From Kitasatospora sp. MAA4 (lineage in GTDB: Bacteria; Actinomycetota; Actinomycetes; Streptomycetales; Streptomycetaceae): a DNA stretch of 64,000 nucleotides. The notes under the pieces were generated by a model, which was given only the letters and a program-made list of their open reading frames with translations, was not told the DNA's origin and searched no databases. Below are positions 35,466 through 44,004 of the stretch, in pieces (position 1 is the first letter of the stretch; every line of letters begins with the position of its first letter). A program made the position numbers and the translations under genes. The DNA lies in assembly GCF_029893355.1 (NCBI RefSeq), contig NZ_JARZAI010000020.1:1-64000 (forward strand). The letters run 5' to 3'.

Positions 35466-35479
35466 GACACATGATGTTG
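35466..35479 (+). promoter_or_regulatory. second copy of the MocR-associated box
   Basis: GACACATGATGTTG, 94 bases before the diiron oxidase start, matches the box upstream of the MocR gene (33590) at 12 of 14 positions. A shared box before a regulator and its presumed target operon is what autoregulation plus operon control would leave. Confidence 0.4.
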
Positions 35480-35572
35480 GGAGAGCACCGAGCCGAGCGG
35501 AATCACCACCGCGCACGCCCGGCTCACCGGTAACGCCCCCCGCGAACATCGCCATGAAGGGTGTGCACAGCC

Positions 35573-36283
35573 ATGTCCAACACCGAGACCAAGCTCGACC
35601 GCGAGCGTCTCCAGACGCTGGCCGCGGAACTCCTGGAGAAGCAGTTCAAGCGCGTTCCCAAGCTGCGCGAGCTGCACAGCGGCGAGTGGATCGACCGCGA
35701 CTACTACATCCGGCACATCACCGAGACCGTGCTGCGGATCCGCCTGAACAACGAGGTGGACAGCTACGCCCTCTACAAGGTCGGCTCGCAGGACGACGCG
35801 CTGGCCGCGAAGCTCGCCAAGTACCTGGCCGAGGAGTTCGGCCACGAGAACATGTTCACCCGCGACCTGGAGAAGTTCGGCCTCACCATCGAGCAGCTGA
35901 ACGCCACCCCGGTCTTCCCCTCCACGGCCAAGCTGATGGGGTACCTGCGCCTGGAGGCCGACCGCTCCGGCCCGGCACCCACCACCATCTGGGACTGGTT
36001 CGTCGAGTGGTACTCCGACCGGTACAACCCGGTCATCACCGAGAAGGCCGCCACCGAGTTCGGCAAGGAGTACGTGCACGGCACCAAGGCGCACATCGCC
36101 TTCGACGAGTCGCACGACCACGACGAGTTGATGTTCCGCACGGTGGCCCGCGCGGTCGAGAAGTTCAGCTCCCCCGAGCAGGCCGAGGTCTACCTGACCG
36201 TCTTCATCGACCTCATCGGGGACTACTTCAACGAGCTCTACGAGTCCACCGTCGGTGCCCGCTCCGAGGCCTCGGCGAGCTGA
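35573..36283 (+). CDS. heme-oxygenase-fold diiron oxidase (HDO family)
   Basis: 236 residues, all-helical TenA/heme-oxygenase-like fold. Candidate metal ligands fall in the order and spacing of the HDO family (UndA, SznF, BesC, CADD): Glu61, Glu88 and His91 in AEEFGHENMF, Glu145 in FVEWYSDRYNP, and His174-x3-Asp178-x2-His181 in AHIAFDESHDH. Family members oxidise amino or fatty acids, cleaving C-C bonds or hydroxylating amines. Being first in an operon with two ATP-grasp ligases suggests it modifies an amino acid that is then condensed. Start at ATG 35573; GTG 35561 is an alternative. Confidence 0.85.
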   Translation: MSNTETKLDRERLQTLAAELLEKQFKRVPKLRELHSGEWIDRDYYIRHITETVLRIRLNNEVDSYALYKVGSQDDALAAKLAKYLAEEFGHENMFTRDLEKFGLTIEQLNATPVFPSTAKLMGYLRLEADRSGPAPTTIWDWFVEWYSDRYNPVITEKAATEFGKEYVHGTKAHIAFDESHDHDELMFRTVARAVEKFSSPEQAEVYLTVFIDLIGDYFNELYESTVGARSEASAS

Positions 36284-36284
36284 C

Positions 36285-37538
36285 ATGACGTCCCTCCGAA
36301 CCCCGGGACCGGGCCGCGTCCTGGTCGTCGAACCGATGTCCTCGGGGGTGGCGCTGCTGGGCGCCGCCCACGACCTGGGCCTTGAGACGGTGGTGGTCTC
36401 GCACGACCGCGACGACCGCCGGCTACCCGACGGGGTTCGGCGGGACATCGACACCCTGCTGACGCTCGACACCAACGACGAGCCGGCCCTCACCGCGGCC
36501 GTCACCGGCCTGCACGCCGAGGGCGGACTCGCCGGCATCCTGCCGGGGTTCGAGTTCTACGTCCCGGTGGTCGCACGCCTCGCCGCCCGCCTCGGCCTGC
36601 CGGGGCTGCCCGCCCCGCAGGCCGCGGCGGTCCGCGACAAGGCGCTGATGCGGCGCCGGGTCGAGGCGGCGGGTCTGCGCGTGCCGCGCTACGCCGCCAT
36701 CGGCTCGGCGGCCGAACTGGACTCCGCCGCCGAGGCGGTGGGATTCCCCTGCGTGCTGAAGCCGACCGACTCGGCCGGCAGCATCCACGTGGTGCGGGCC
36801 GACGACCGCGCCCAACTGCACAGCTCCTACCGGGACCTGGTCAGCGACCAGCGTTCGGACCTGGGCCGCCGCCTGGACGGCCGGGCCCTGCTGGAGGAGT
36901 ACCTGGAGGGCCCCGAGCTTTCCGTCGAGGGCTATGTGACGGATGGTCAGGTACGGATCGTCGCGGTCACCCGCAAATTCCTGGGCCCCGAACCGCACTT
37001 CGTGGAGCTCGGCCACGTGGTGCACGCCGACCTGACGCCCTCGGTGCGCCGCGCGGTCGACGCCTATGTCACCGCCGTCGTCGCGGCGCTGGGCGTGACG
37101 GTCGGCCCGTTCCACTGCGAACTGCGCCTGCCGGGCGACACTCCCGTGCTGATCGAGCTCGGCGCCCGGATGGGCGGCGACCGGATCCCGCAGCTGGTCG
37201 AGATCGCCTCCGGCGTCCCGCTGGCGCACCTGGCGGTGGCCGCGCACACCGGTCTCGGCACGGACGCCGTCCCGGTGCGCTCGCCGCGCGCCAAGGTCGC
37301 CGGCATCCACTTCCTCACCGCCCCGGGCCTGGACCGCTACCGGTCCGTGCGCGGCCTGGACGACCTGCGCGGACGTCCCGACGTGCTGGCGGCCGAGCTC
37401 TACCTACGACCCGGCGATCCCATCCCCCCGGCACACGACTTCCGCTGCCGACTCGGCCATGTCCTCTACACCGCCGACTCCTACGCCGACGCCCTTGAGG
37501 TCCGACGGACCATCGACCTTGGAGTGAGTTTTGAGTAG
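36285..37538 (+). CDS. ATP-grasp ligase 1
   Basis: 417 residues. A Rossmann-like pre-ATP-grasp region (VLVVEPMSSGVALLGAAHDLG) is followed by the ATP-grasp core: RDKALMRRRVEAAGLRVPRY, FPCVLKPTDSAGSIHV (ATP-binding lysine), LLEEYLEGPELSVEG and the Mg-binding CELRL plus LIELGARMGGDRIPQLVE. This is the carboxylate-amine/thiol ligase type used for dipeptides and amino-acid conjugation. It begins one base after the diiron oxidase stop and overlaps the second ligase by eight bases. Substrates are unknown. Confidence 0.88.
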   Translation: MTSLRTPGPGRVLVVEPMSSGVALLGAAHDLGLETVVVSHDRDDRRLPDGVRRDIDTLLTLDTNDEPALTAAVTGLHAEGGLAGILPGFEFYVPVVARLAARLGLPGLPAPQAAAVRDKALMRRRVEAAGLRVPRYAAIGSAAELDSAAEAVGFPCVLKPTDSAGSIHVVRADDRAQLHSSYRDLVSDQRSDLGRRLDGRALLEEYLEGPELSVEGYVTDGQVRIVAVTRKFLGPEPHFVELGHVVHADLTPSVRRAVDAYVTAVVAALGVTVGPFHCELRLPGDTPVLIELGARMGGDRIPQLVEIASGVPLAHLAVAAHTGLGTDAVPVRSPRAKVAGIHFLTAPGLDRYRSVRGLDDLRGRPDVLAAELYLRPGDPIPPAHDFRCRLGHVLYTADSYADALEVRRTIDLGVSFE

Positions 37539-38784
37539 CCAGCCCCGGGTCAGCCAGCCCGCCCCCCTGCTCCTCGTCATCAACCGCTTCGACGACGAGT
37601 TCGGCGAGTACCACCGCTTCGTCCCGGACGGCACCCACCGCCTCGCCTACCTCACCACCCCCGACGGGCTGCCGCCGCTGGACCTGGACGGCGCAGTGGA
37701 GACCGTGGTGGTGGACGACCTCGGCTACGACACGCTGCTGCCGGCGGCCCGCGGGATCGCCGAGAAGCACGGGCCGCTCGCGGGCATCGTCGGGGTCTCC
37801 GAGTTCGACCTGCTCACCGCCGCCGAACTGCGCCAGGCACTCGCCGTCCCCGGCTGGTCCACCGACCACGTGCTGCGGTTCCGGGACAAGGCCGTGATGA
37901 AGCAGTGGATCCAGCGGGCGGGGGTGCGCGCGCCCAGGTACCTCGAACTGAGTGCCGACAGCACCGCGGCGGCGATCACCGCGCAGCTCGGGCTGCCGCT
38001 GATCCTCAAGCCGCGCGACGGCGCCGCCTCCCGCGGGGTGGTGCTGGCCCGCACCGAACAGGAGCTGGCCGCCGCGCTGGCGGCGATCGGGCGCCAGGAG
38101 GGCTATGAGGCCGAGGAGTTCGTCGAGGGGGCGATCCACCACGTGGACGGCATCCGCGTCGCGGGCCGCTTCCACTTCGTGACGGTCTCCGAGTACGTCA
38201 ACACCTGCCTGGACTTCATGGAGGGCACCCCGCTCGGCTCGGTCCTGCTCGATGCCGGACCGCTGCGCGAGCGCCTGGAGGGCTTCACCGCCGAGTGCCT
38301 GGACGCCCTGGAGCTGCTGGACGGCCCGTTCCACCTGGAGGCGATCGTCACCGCCGACGGCGTGCCGGTCTTCCTGGAGGTGGGGCTGCGCCCCGGCGGC
38401 GCCGGCGTGCCGTTCCTGCACCGCGACCTGTTCGGCATCGACCTCTTCGAGGAGGCGTTCCGGACCTCGATCGGCCTGGCCCCGCGCAGCAGCGCCGAGG
38501 AGCTGCTGACCAGCGCCGCCGGCGGCTGGCTGGTCTTCCCCGAGCCCCGGCCGTGGCCGCAGCGGGTGCTCGCCCGCAACTCGCTGGTCGGCGCGGTGCC
38601 CGAGGTCTACGCCGAGGCGCTGCCGGAGCCCGGCCACCTCCTCGACGGCCAGGGCGGCTACGACCACGCCGGCGGCCGCTTCCTGTTCCGCGGCGCCGAC
38701 CAGGCTGCGGTGCGCCGCGCGGTCCTGGAGACCATCAGCCGCTACCGCCTGGAGGTCGAGGTGCCGGCGACGGTGGAGCGGTGA
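37531..38784 (+). CDS. ATP-grasp ligase 2
   Basis: 417 residues, clearly diverged from the first ligase. Key parts are LLLVINRFDDEFGEYHRF at the start, RFRDKAVMKQWIQRAG, LPLILKPRDGAASRGV, YEAEEFVEGAIHHVDG, and the Mg-site HLEAIV and FLEVGLRPGGAGVPFL. The TTG at 37531 is the likely start: GGAG lies six bases upstream inside the end of the previous gene, and no ATG or GTG fits. Two different ligases in tandem suggest two successive amide or ester bond formations in one product. Confidence 0.88.
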   Translation: MSSQPRVSQPAPLLLVINRFDDEFGEYHRFVPDGTHRLAYLTTPDGLPPLDLDGAVETVVVDDLGYDTLLPAARGIAEKHGPLAGIVGVSEFDLLTAAELRQALAVPGWSTDHVLRFRDKAVMKQWIQRAGVRAPRYLELSADSTAAAITAQLGLPLILKPRDGAASRGVVLARTEQELAAALAAIGRQEGYEAEEFVEGAIHHVDGIRVAGRFHFVTVSEYVNTCLDFMEGTPLGSVLLDAGPLRERLEGFTAECLDALELLDGPFHLEAIVTADGVPVFLEVGLRPGGAGVPFLHRDLFGIDLFEEAFRTSIGLAPRSSAEELLTSAAGGWLVFPEPRPWPQRVLARNSLVGAVPEVYAEALPEPGHLLDGQGGYDHAGGRFLFRGADQAAVRRAVLETISRYRLEVEVPATVER

Positions 38785-40367
38785 GGCGCGGCACCCTTCG
38801 CGTACAGGTGTGCGAGCCCTCGGCGATCGACCCTGGGCGGGCGTTCGAGCACGACGGCGCGCTGGTCGCGAGCCTGCTGGCGGACCCGCTGGTGGACTGC
38901 GACCCGGTCACCGGCCGGCTGGCCCCGGCCGCGGCGAGAGCCTGGCAGGTGGCGCCGGACGGGCTGAGCGTACGGTTCCGGCTGCGCCCGGGCGTCCGCT
39001 TCCACCACGGCCGGGAGGTGACCGCGCAGGACTACTGCTACTCGCTCTCCCGGGTGGTCCGGCCGGAGACCGACTCGGCACTCGCCCACCACCTCTCGGC
39101 GGTCGAGGGCTACGCCGAGGTCGCCGCCGGTTCCGCCCATCTCCTCAGCGGAGTACGGAGACTGACGGATAGTCATCTACTCATCCAGCTCACCCGGCCG
39201 TTCCACGAGATCGCCGCCGTGTTCAGCCACCGGGTCACCGCGCCGGTGCCGGCCGAGCTCGCCGAGGCCGATCCGGCCGCCTTCGCCCGGCGGCCGGTCA
39301 GCACCGGCCCGTACGCGGTCGTCGAGGAGTGGCAGCCGGGCCGCGGCCTGGCGCTGGAGAGATTCGACGGCTACTACGCAGCCAACGGCGCCTACCCGGA
39401 CGGCGGCGCCGGAGCGGCCCGGCGGATCGAGTTCCGGATCCACCAGGATCTGAGCTCGGCCCACCGGGCCTTCCTGCGGGGCGAACTGGACGTCACCGAG
39501 GTGCCGCCGGACCAGATCGAGGAGGCCGGACGCAGCGGCCCGGCCTTCCACTGCACGCCCAACCCGATGGTCACCTACCTCGGCTTCCCGCTGCCGGTCG
39601 CGCCCTTCGACGATCCGGTGGTGCGCCGCGCGGTGGCGATGTGCGTGGACCGCGAGAGCATCGGCAAGCGGCACTTCGCCGGGACCAGACCCGTCGCCGA
39701 CCGGATCGTGCCACCGCTCACCGGCCCGGGCGCGCTGCCGCCCGGCGCTGCGATCGCCCACCGCCCCTCGTTGAACCTCGCCTACGACCCCGACAGAGCA
39801 CGCCAGTTGCTCGCCGAACGCGGCATCGCCCCACCCGGGGGCGTCCGCGTTCTTTTCAATGCCGGCCAAGGACACGAGGGTTGGATCTCGGACGTGATGC
39901 GGGGCATTCGGGACGGCCTCGGCTGGCAGGTCGAGGAGCGCCGGCTGGACTGGCCCGGCTATTTGCGCGAACTCCCGCACGCGACCACGCTTTTCCGTAT
40001 GAATTGGACCGTGGACTACCTCTCTGCGGACAACGCCCTGCACCCGCTCACGCACAGCGCAGCGGTGGGCGACAGCAACTACGCGCGCTACCGCAACCCG
40101 CGCGTCGACGCCCTGATCGACGGCGCCCGCGCCACCGCCGACGCCGCCGAGCGCCGTACCCGCTACCGGCAGGCGGAGCAACTGGTGCTGGACGACCTGC
40201 CGTTCCTGCCGCTGTGGCAGGGCGCCCTCTACCACCTGGTCGCACCGGAGCGGGTGCGCCCGCTGGGGCCGGCGATGAACGTCTTCGGCGTACCGGCACT
40301 GCGGCAGTACCGGGTGGTCGACTCCGCCCCGGCCACGGCCGGCTCCACGCCGGGAGCCGGCCGATGA
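38781..40367 (+). CDS. peptide-binding (SBP family 5) homologue without a signal peptide
   Basis: 528 residues. The body matches extracellular solute-binding proteins of peptide ABC importers (TLRVQVCEPSAIDPGRAF, WQVAPDGLSVRFRLRPGVRF, RRPVSTGPYAVVEEWQPG, FDDPVVRRAVAMCVDRESIG). However, translation begins VRRGTLRVQV with no hydrophobic leader or lipobox, and no permease or ATPase genes follow. It is therefore predicted to be cytoplasmic. It may bind or chaperone the pathway's peptide-like intermediate, or sense it as in SgrR-type fusions. GTGA overlap with ligase 2 fixes the start. Confidence 0.85.
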   Translation: MRRGTLRVQVCEPSAIDPGRAFEHDGALVASLLADPLVDCDPVTGRLAPAAARAWQVAPDGLSVRFRLRPGVRFHHGREVTAQDYCYSLSRVVRPETDSALAHHLSAVEGYAEVAAGSAHLLSGVRRLTDSHLLIQLTRPFHEIAAVFSHRVTAPVPAELAEADPAAFARRPVSTGPYAVVEEWQPGRGLALERFDGYYAANGAYPDGGAGAARRIEFRIHQDLSSAHRAFLRGELDVTEVPPDQIEEAGRSGPAFHCTPNPMVTYLGFPLPVAPFDDPVVRRAVAMCVDRESIGKRHFAGTRPVADRIVPPLTGPGALPPGAAIAHRPSLNLAYDPDRARQLLAERGIAPPGGVRVLFNAGQGHEGWISDVMRGIRDGLGWQVEERRLDWPGYLRELPHATTLFRMNWTVDYLSADNALHPLTHSAAVGDSNYARYRNPRVDALIDGARATADAAERRTRYRQAEQLVLDDLPFLPLWQGALYHLVAPERVRPLGPAMNVFGVPALRQYRVVDSAPATAGSTPGAGR

Positions 40368-41704
40368 GCGGCGCCGTGCTGCGCTGGGCGCGCACCCAGG
40401 TCCCCGCGCATCCGGTGGGACGCGCCGTCGCCGCCTCCGCGCTGATCGGCTGGATCGGCACCGGGGTCTGGATCTCCGCCTCGGCCCTGTTCTTCACCCG
40501 GCTGCTGAACCTGACGGCCGACCAGGTCGGCGGCGGCCTGGCGATGGGCGGCGTGCTCGGCCTGCTCGCCATGGTGCCGATCTCCTCGCTCGCCCGGCGC
40601 CGCCACGCGGGCCGGGTCGCCACCGTGCTGCAGATCGTCCGCGGCCTGTCCTTCCTCGCGTTCTTCACGGTCCACTCGACCGCCACCTTCTACCTCGCGC
40701 TCGCCCTGGTCTCGGTGACCGACGGCCCGGGCAAGATGTTCAGCCAGATCGTGGTGGGCCGCTTCGTCCCCACCAGCGAGCGCAGCGCGACGATGGCCAG
40801 CATCCAGGTGGCGACCAACATCGGCGTCACGGCGGGCGCGCTGCTGGGCACCGTCGGCCTGCTGCGGGTGGACCGCACGGCCTTCGACGCGGTGGTCGGG
40901 ATCGTCGCCGCGGCGTTCTTCCTCTCCGCCTGGCTGCTCGCCCACACCACCTGGCGCACCGCCGACCTCGACCAGGCGCAGCCCACCGGCCCGAAGACCG
41001 ACCGGCCCGCCGACCCGACGGCCGGCCGCCCTGCCGGTGGCCGGATACGGTCCGCGCTGCTGCCGATCCGCGACCGCGGCTTCGCCCTGCTGACCGTCGG
41101 CAACGGCCTGCTCTCGCTGCACATCCCGCTGATCAGCGTGATGACGCCGCTCTGGCTCGCCCACCGGACGTCCGTGCCCCCGGCCACCATGGGCGCCCTG
41201 CTGCTGCTCAACACGCTGACCGTGGTGGCGCTTCAGGTGCCGCTCGGCAACCGGGTGAAGGACCTGCGCAGCGGCGTGCGGGCCGGCTGGGCCGCCGGGA
41301 TGCTGCTCGCCGGCGGCTGCGGCCTGCTCGCGCTGGCCGCCTTCGTCCCCACCGGCTGGGCGGTGGCGAGTCTGGCCGGGGCGGTGCTGTGCTTCACGCT
41401 GGGCGAGATCGTCCAGGTGACGGCCGGCTGGACGCTCTCCTTCGCATTCGCCCCCGAGGACCACCGCCAGGCGCTCTACCTGGGCTTCTTCGGCACCGGA
41501 CCGGAGGCGGTGGCAGTGCTGGGCCCCGCCGTACTCGCCTGGCTCACCACCCGCCTCGGCGCGGGCGGCTTCGCCGTGGTGGCCGCCACCCTGATCGGCG
41601 CCGCCGCCCTGGTCCGCGCCGGTACGGCCGCCCTCGGCGGCCCGCACCCCGCTCCGGTCGCCGTACCGGCAGCGGAACCCGAGGTCTGCGAACGGACCGG
41701 CTGA
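40364..41704 (+). CDS. MFS transporter, probable product exporter
   Basis: 446 residues with 11-12 predicted membrane helices in two halves separated by a charged loop near residues 205-225. The first half contains LARRRHAGRVATVLQIVRGL, like the motif-A loop of the major facilitator superfamily. It is the last gene of the diiron oxidase/ATP-grasp operon and overlaps its neighbour by ATGA, suggesting export of, and self-protection against, the product. Substrate inferred from context only. Confidence 0.88.
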   Translation: MSGAVLRWARTQVPAHPVGRAVAASALIGWIGTGVWISASALFFTRLLNLTADQVGGGLAMGGVLGLLAMVPISSLARRRHAGRVATVLQIVRGLSFLAFFTVHSTATFYLALALVSVTDGPGKMFSQIVVGRFVPTSERSATMASIQVATNIGVTAGALLGTVGLLRVDRTAFDAVVGIVAAAFFLSAWLLAHTTWRTADLDQAQPTGPKTDRPADPTAGRPAGGRIRSALLPIRDRGFALLTVGNGLLSLHIPLISVMTPLWLAHRTSVPPATMGALLLLNTLTVVALQVPLGNRVKDLRSGVRAGWAAGMLLAGGCGLLALAAFVPTGWAVASLAGAVLCFTLGEIVQVTAGWTLSFAFAPEDHRQALYLGFFGTGPEAVAVLGPAVLAWLTTRLGAGGFAVVAATLIGAAALVRAGTAALGGPHPAPVAVPAAEPEVCERTG

Positions 41705-41709
41705 CCAAG

Positions 41710-42420
41710 CTACTTGGACGTGTAGGCAGCCAGGATCTCCACCACCTTGGCCTCGGTGGCGGTCTTGTCGACGCCGAGGCCGCTGAGCACCCCCTCCCCG
41801 GCTTCCAGCTCCAGCAGCGCGAGCAGGATGTGCTCGGTCCCGATGTAGTTGTGCCCCAGCCGCAGGGCCTGCCGGAAGGTCAGCTCCAGCACCTTCTTTG
41901 CCCCGGCGTCGAACGGGACGAGCGCCGGCATCTCGGCGGACGCCGGCGCCAGGACGGCGGTCGCCGCCTGCCGCACCGCGTCCAGCGACACGCCCAGCGC
42001 GACGATCACCTGCGCGGCGAGCCCCTCGGGCTCGCTCAGCAGCCCGAGTACCAGGTGCTCCGGGCCGATCTCGGCGTTGCCGGCGTTGCGGGCCTCCTCC
42101 TGCGAGGCCGTCACGACGTGCCGGGCCCGGTTGGTGAAGCGGCTGAACCCCTGGCTGGGGTCGAGGTCGTTCGCCTCGCCGGGGTCCTTGGCGACGAAGC
42201 GCTTCTGCGCCGCCTGCTTGCTGACCCCCATGCTGCGGCCGATGTCCGTCCAGGACGCGCCCGAGCGCCGCGCCTGGTCCACGAAGTGGCCGATCAGGTG
42301 GTCGGCCACGTCGCCGAGGTGGTCCGCCGCGATGACCGCGTCGGAGAGCTGGTCGAGTGCGTCGGTGTGGACCTTCTTGATGGCCTCGATCAGATCGTCG
42401 AGCCGTACGGGATTCGTCAT
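41710..42420 (-). CDS. HTH plus double Clp-N domain protein, probable autoregulator
   Basis: 236 residues. An N-terminal helix-turn-helix (SWTDIGRSMGVSKQAAQKRF, about 55-74) is followed by two Clp-N repeats (about 90-155 and 170-235; EIGPEHLVLGLL, YIGTEHILLALL) but no ATPase modules. Stand-alone Clp-N proteins are common in streptomycetes and may act as decoys or regulators of Clp protease. Two near-perfect inverted repeats overlap its -35 and -10, and the mRNA appears to start at the ATG itself, so self-repression is likely. It converges with the MFS gene across a 5-bp gap. Confidence 0.9.
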   Translation of the reverse strand: MTNPVRLDDLIEAIKKVHTDALDQLSDAVIAADHLGDVADHLIGHFVDQARRSGASWTDIGRSMGVSKQAAQKRFVAKDPGEANDLDPSQGFSRFTNRARHVVTASQEEARNAGNAEIGPEHLVLGLLSEPEGLAAQVIVALGVSLDAVRQAATAVLAPASAEMPALVPFDAGAKKVLELTFRQALRLGHNYIGTEHILLALLELEAGEGVLSGLGVDKTATEAKVVEILAAYTSK

Positions 42421-42441
42421 GCGTCAACCATAGGTTGACGC
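42421..42441 (-). promoter_or_regulatory. operator 1 and -10 region of the Clp-N/HTH gene
   Basis: GCGTCAACC-ATA-GGTTGACGC is a perfect 9-bp-arm inverted repeat touching the start codon. It contains the minus-strand -10 TATGGT (42432-42427), only six bases before the ATG, so the transcript should be leaderless. Confidence 0.8.
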
Positions 42442-42450
42442 CCCTGGGAT

Positions 42451-42469
42451 CGTCAACCCTTGGTTGACG
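42451..42469 (-). promoter_or_regulatory. operator 2 and -35 region of the Clp-N/HTH gene
   Basis: CGTCAACC-CTT-GGTTGACG is a second copy of the same inverted repeat, centred 29 bp from operator 1. It contains the -35 TTGACG (42456-42451), 18 bases from the -10. A dimer on each site would cover the whole promoter. Confidence 0.8.
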
Positions 42470-42508
42470 TTTTCCTCCATCTTTCAACTCCCGTACCAGG
42501 AAAGCCCG

Positions 42509-42817
42509 ATGCGCTTCCCCGGCGCTGCCCGCGGTGCCATGCTGGCCGTCCGGAACGACCGGACGGCGTGGCCGGCGGTCACGGGACGGGGGGCGGACGC
42601 GATGGCACAGCAGTGGCGCGAGTCGGCGCGGGTGACCGGCAGGCGGGGATTCCTGATCGCCACCGGTGCGGCGATCGTGCTGGCGATCCCCGGGTTGGCG
42701 GCCTGCAAGTCGAAGGGCTCGTCCGACAACAACGACCCGGGCGTCGGCGGCGCCGGAGGCGTCGGAGACAGCAGCGGCGGCGGAGACGGCGGCAGTAGCG
42801 GCGGCGGGGGCGAGTAG
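42509..42817 (+). CDS. Tat-type lipoprotein with a tiny low-complexity body
   Basis: 102 residues from ATG 42509 (AGGAAAG upstream) or 71 from ATG 42602. A twin-arginine signal TGRRGFLIATG, a hydrophobic core and lipobox GLAAC are clear. The mature part is only about 37 residues, almost all Gly, Ser and Asp. Such a short, unstructured lipoprotein could be a signal-only remnant, a spacer, or a substrate for surface attachment. Function unknown. Confidence 0.6.
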   Translation: MRFPGAARGAMLAVRNDRTAWPAVTGRGADAMAQQWRESARVTGRRGFLIATGAAIVLAIPGLAACKSKGSSDNNDPGVGGAGGVGDSSGGGDGGSSGGGGE

Positions 42818-42829
42818 CGCGGGCCGACC

Positions 42830-43957
42830 TCAGCCCGCGGGCCGCTTCCCCCAGGCCGACTCGGTGATCAGCAGCCCCAGCAGCAGGCCGGCGGTCAGCG
42901 CCAGCGCCGCCCAGCCGCCCACCCAGCGCCCGGCAGGCGCGACCAGCAGCATGGCGGCCGCACCCGCCAGCCGCAGCTGCGGCCAGCTCCCGGGCCCGGC
43001 CAGCGCCCGGCGGAAGCAGGCCAGCCCGAGCAGATAGAGCCCGGCCCCCAGCGGGAGCAGCAGCCACCTGAGCCCCTCCAGCGGCCGGTCGAACGCGTCG
43101 ACGGCCTCCTGCATCCCGACCGCGCTGACCGCGATGCCCAGGATCATCACCAGGTAGGAGTAGCCGAAGGAGTACAGGGCGATCGCCGACCGCCGCCCGG
43201 CCGGGGCGTTCTCCAGCAGGGCCTCACTGTCGCGCTCCTCGCGGTCGAAGTAGAGCCACCACTGCGCGGCGGTGAGCGCCAGGGCCAGCAGCGCGCCCGG
43301 CAGCACATCGACGAGCGCGGACTGCCGGGTGGCGGCCGAGCCGACCTCCACGATCGACTCGCCGAGCAGGATGATGACGGCGAGTCCGTGCCGTTCCACG
43401 AAGTGGCCCGCGCCGACGGTGAAGCCGCCCGTCCCGACCAGGAACGGCGTCACGATCTGGAGCAGGCCGGCCAGGGCCAGCACCGTCAGCCGCCAGCCCG
43501 GCGGCGCCAGGCCGGCCGCCACCACCATCAGGGCGCTCACCAGGTTCAGCGGCCCGACCCGGGCGATGCCGACCCGTCCCGAGGTGTGCAGGAACCCGGC
43601 GGTGTGCACCAGCACCACACTCAGATAGCCCAGCCCGAGCACCACCCCCCAGGGGCCCGGCTCGAACGCCCGCGGGACCGCCAGCGACATCACGAAGAAC
43701 GACGCCATCCCACCGAGCAGCAGCAGCCTGGGCCGGGTGCGGTCCAGGTCCAGCGCGTTGGTCAGCCAGGCGTACCCGCCGTACATCCACCAGGTCAGCG
43801 CCAACAGCACCACCACCCGCGCCAGCCCCTGCGGGTCGGGGTGCACGGCCAGGACCGAGGCGATCTGCGTGATCGCGAACACGAACACCAGGTCGAAGAA
43901 CAACTCCAGCGGTCGCACACTCTCGGCGGGCGCGGGGACGGCGGCTCGATCGGTCAC
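42830..43957 (-). CDS. LtrA (low-temperature requirement A) family membrane protein
   Basis: 375 residues, about ten membrane helices. The family start SVRPLELFFDLVFVFAITQ, then TWWMYGGYAWLTNALD and HFVERHGLAVIILLGESIVEV with its conserved His and Glu are present. The molecular role of LtrA proteins is not established. The GTG at 43957 follows a CAGAAT -10-like element by six bases and lacks a ribosome site, suggesting a leaderless transcript. Confidence 0.9.
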   Translation of the reverse strand: MTDRAAVPAPAESVRPLELFFDLVFVFAITQIASVLAVHPDPQGLARVVVLLALTWWMYGGYAWLTNALDLDRTRPRLLLLGGMASFFVMSLAVPRAFEPGPWGVVLGLGYLSVVLVHTAGFLHTSGRVGIARVGPLNLVSALMVVAAGLAPPGWRLTVLALAGLLQIVTPFLVGTGGFTVGAGHFVERHGLAVIILLGESIVEVGSAATRQSALVDVLPGALLALALTAAQWWLYFDREERDSEALLENAPAGRRSAIALYSFGYSYLVMILGIAVSAVGMQEAVDAFDRPLEGLRWLLLPLGAGLYLLGLACFRRALAGPGSWPQLRLAGAAAMLLVAPAGRWVGGWAALALTAGLLLGLLITESAWGKRPAG

Positions 43958-44004
43958 AGGCGGATTCTGACAGACCGTCGCACACCGCCCCCCGCCCGCG
44001 GGTG

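Noticed and set aside
38781..40367. Ordinary extracytoplasmic importer component
   Set aside because: No signal peptide, lipobox, permease or ATPase gene; the start is fixed by overlap, so periplasmic-type function was not assigned.
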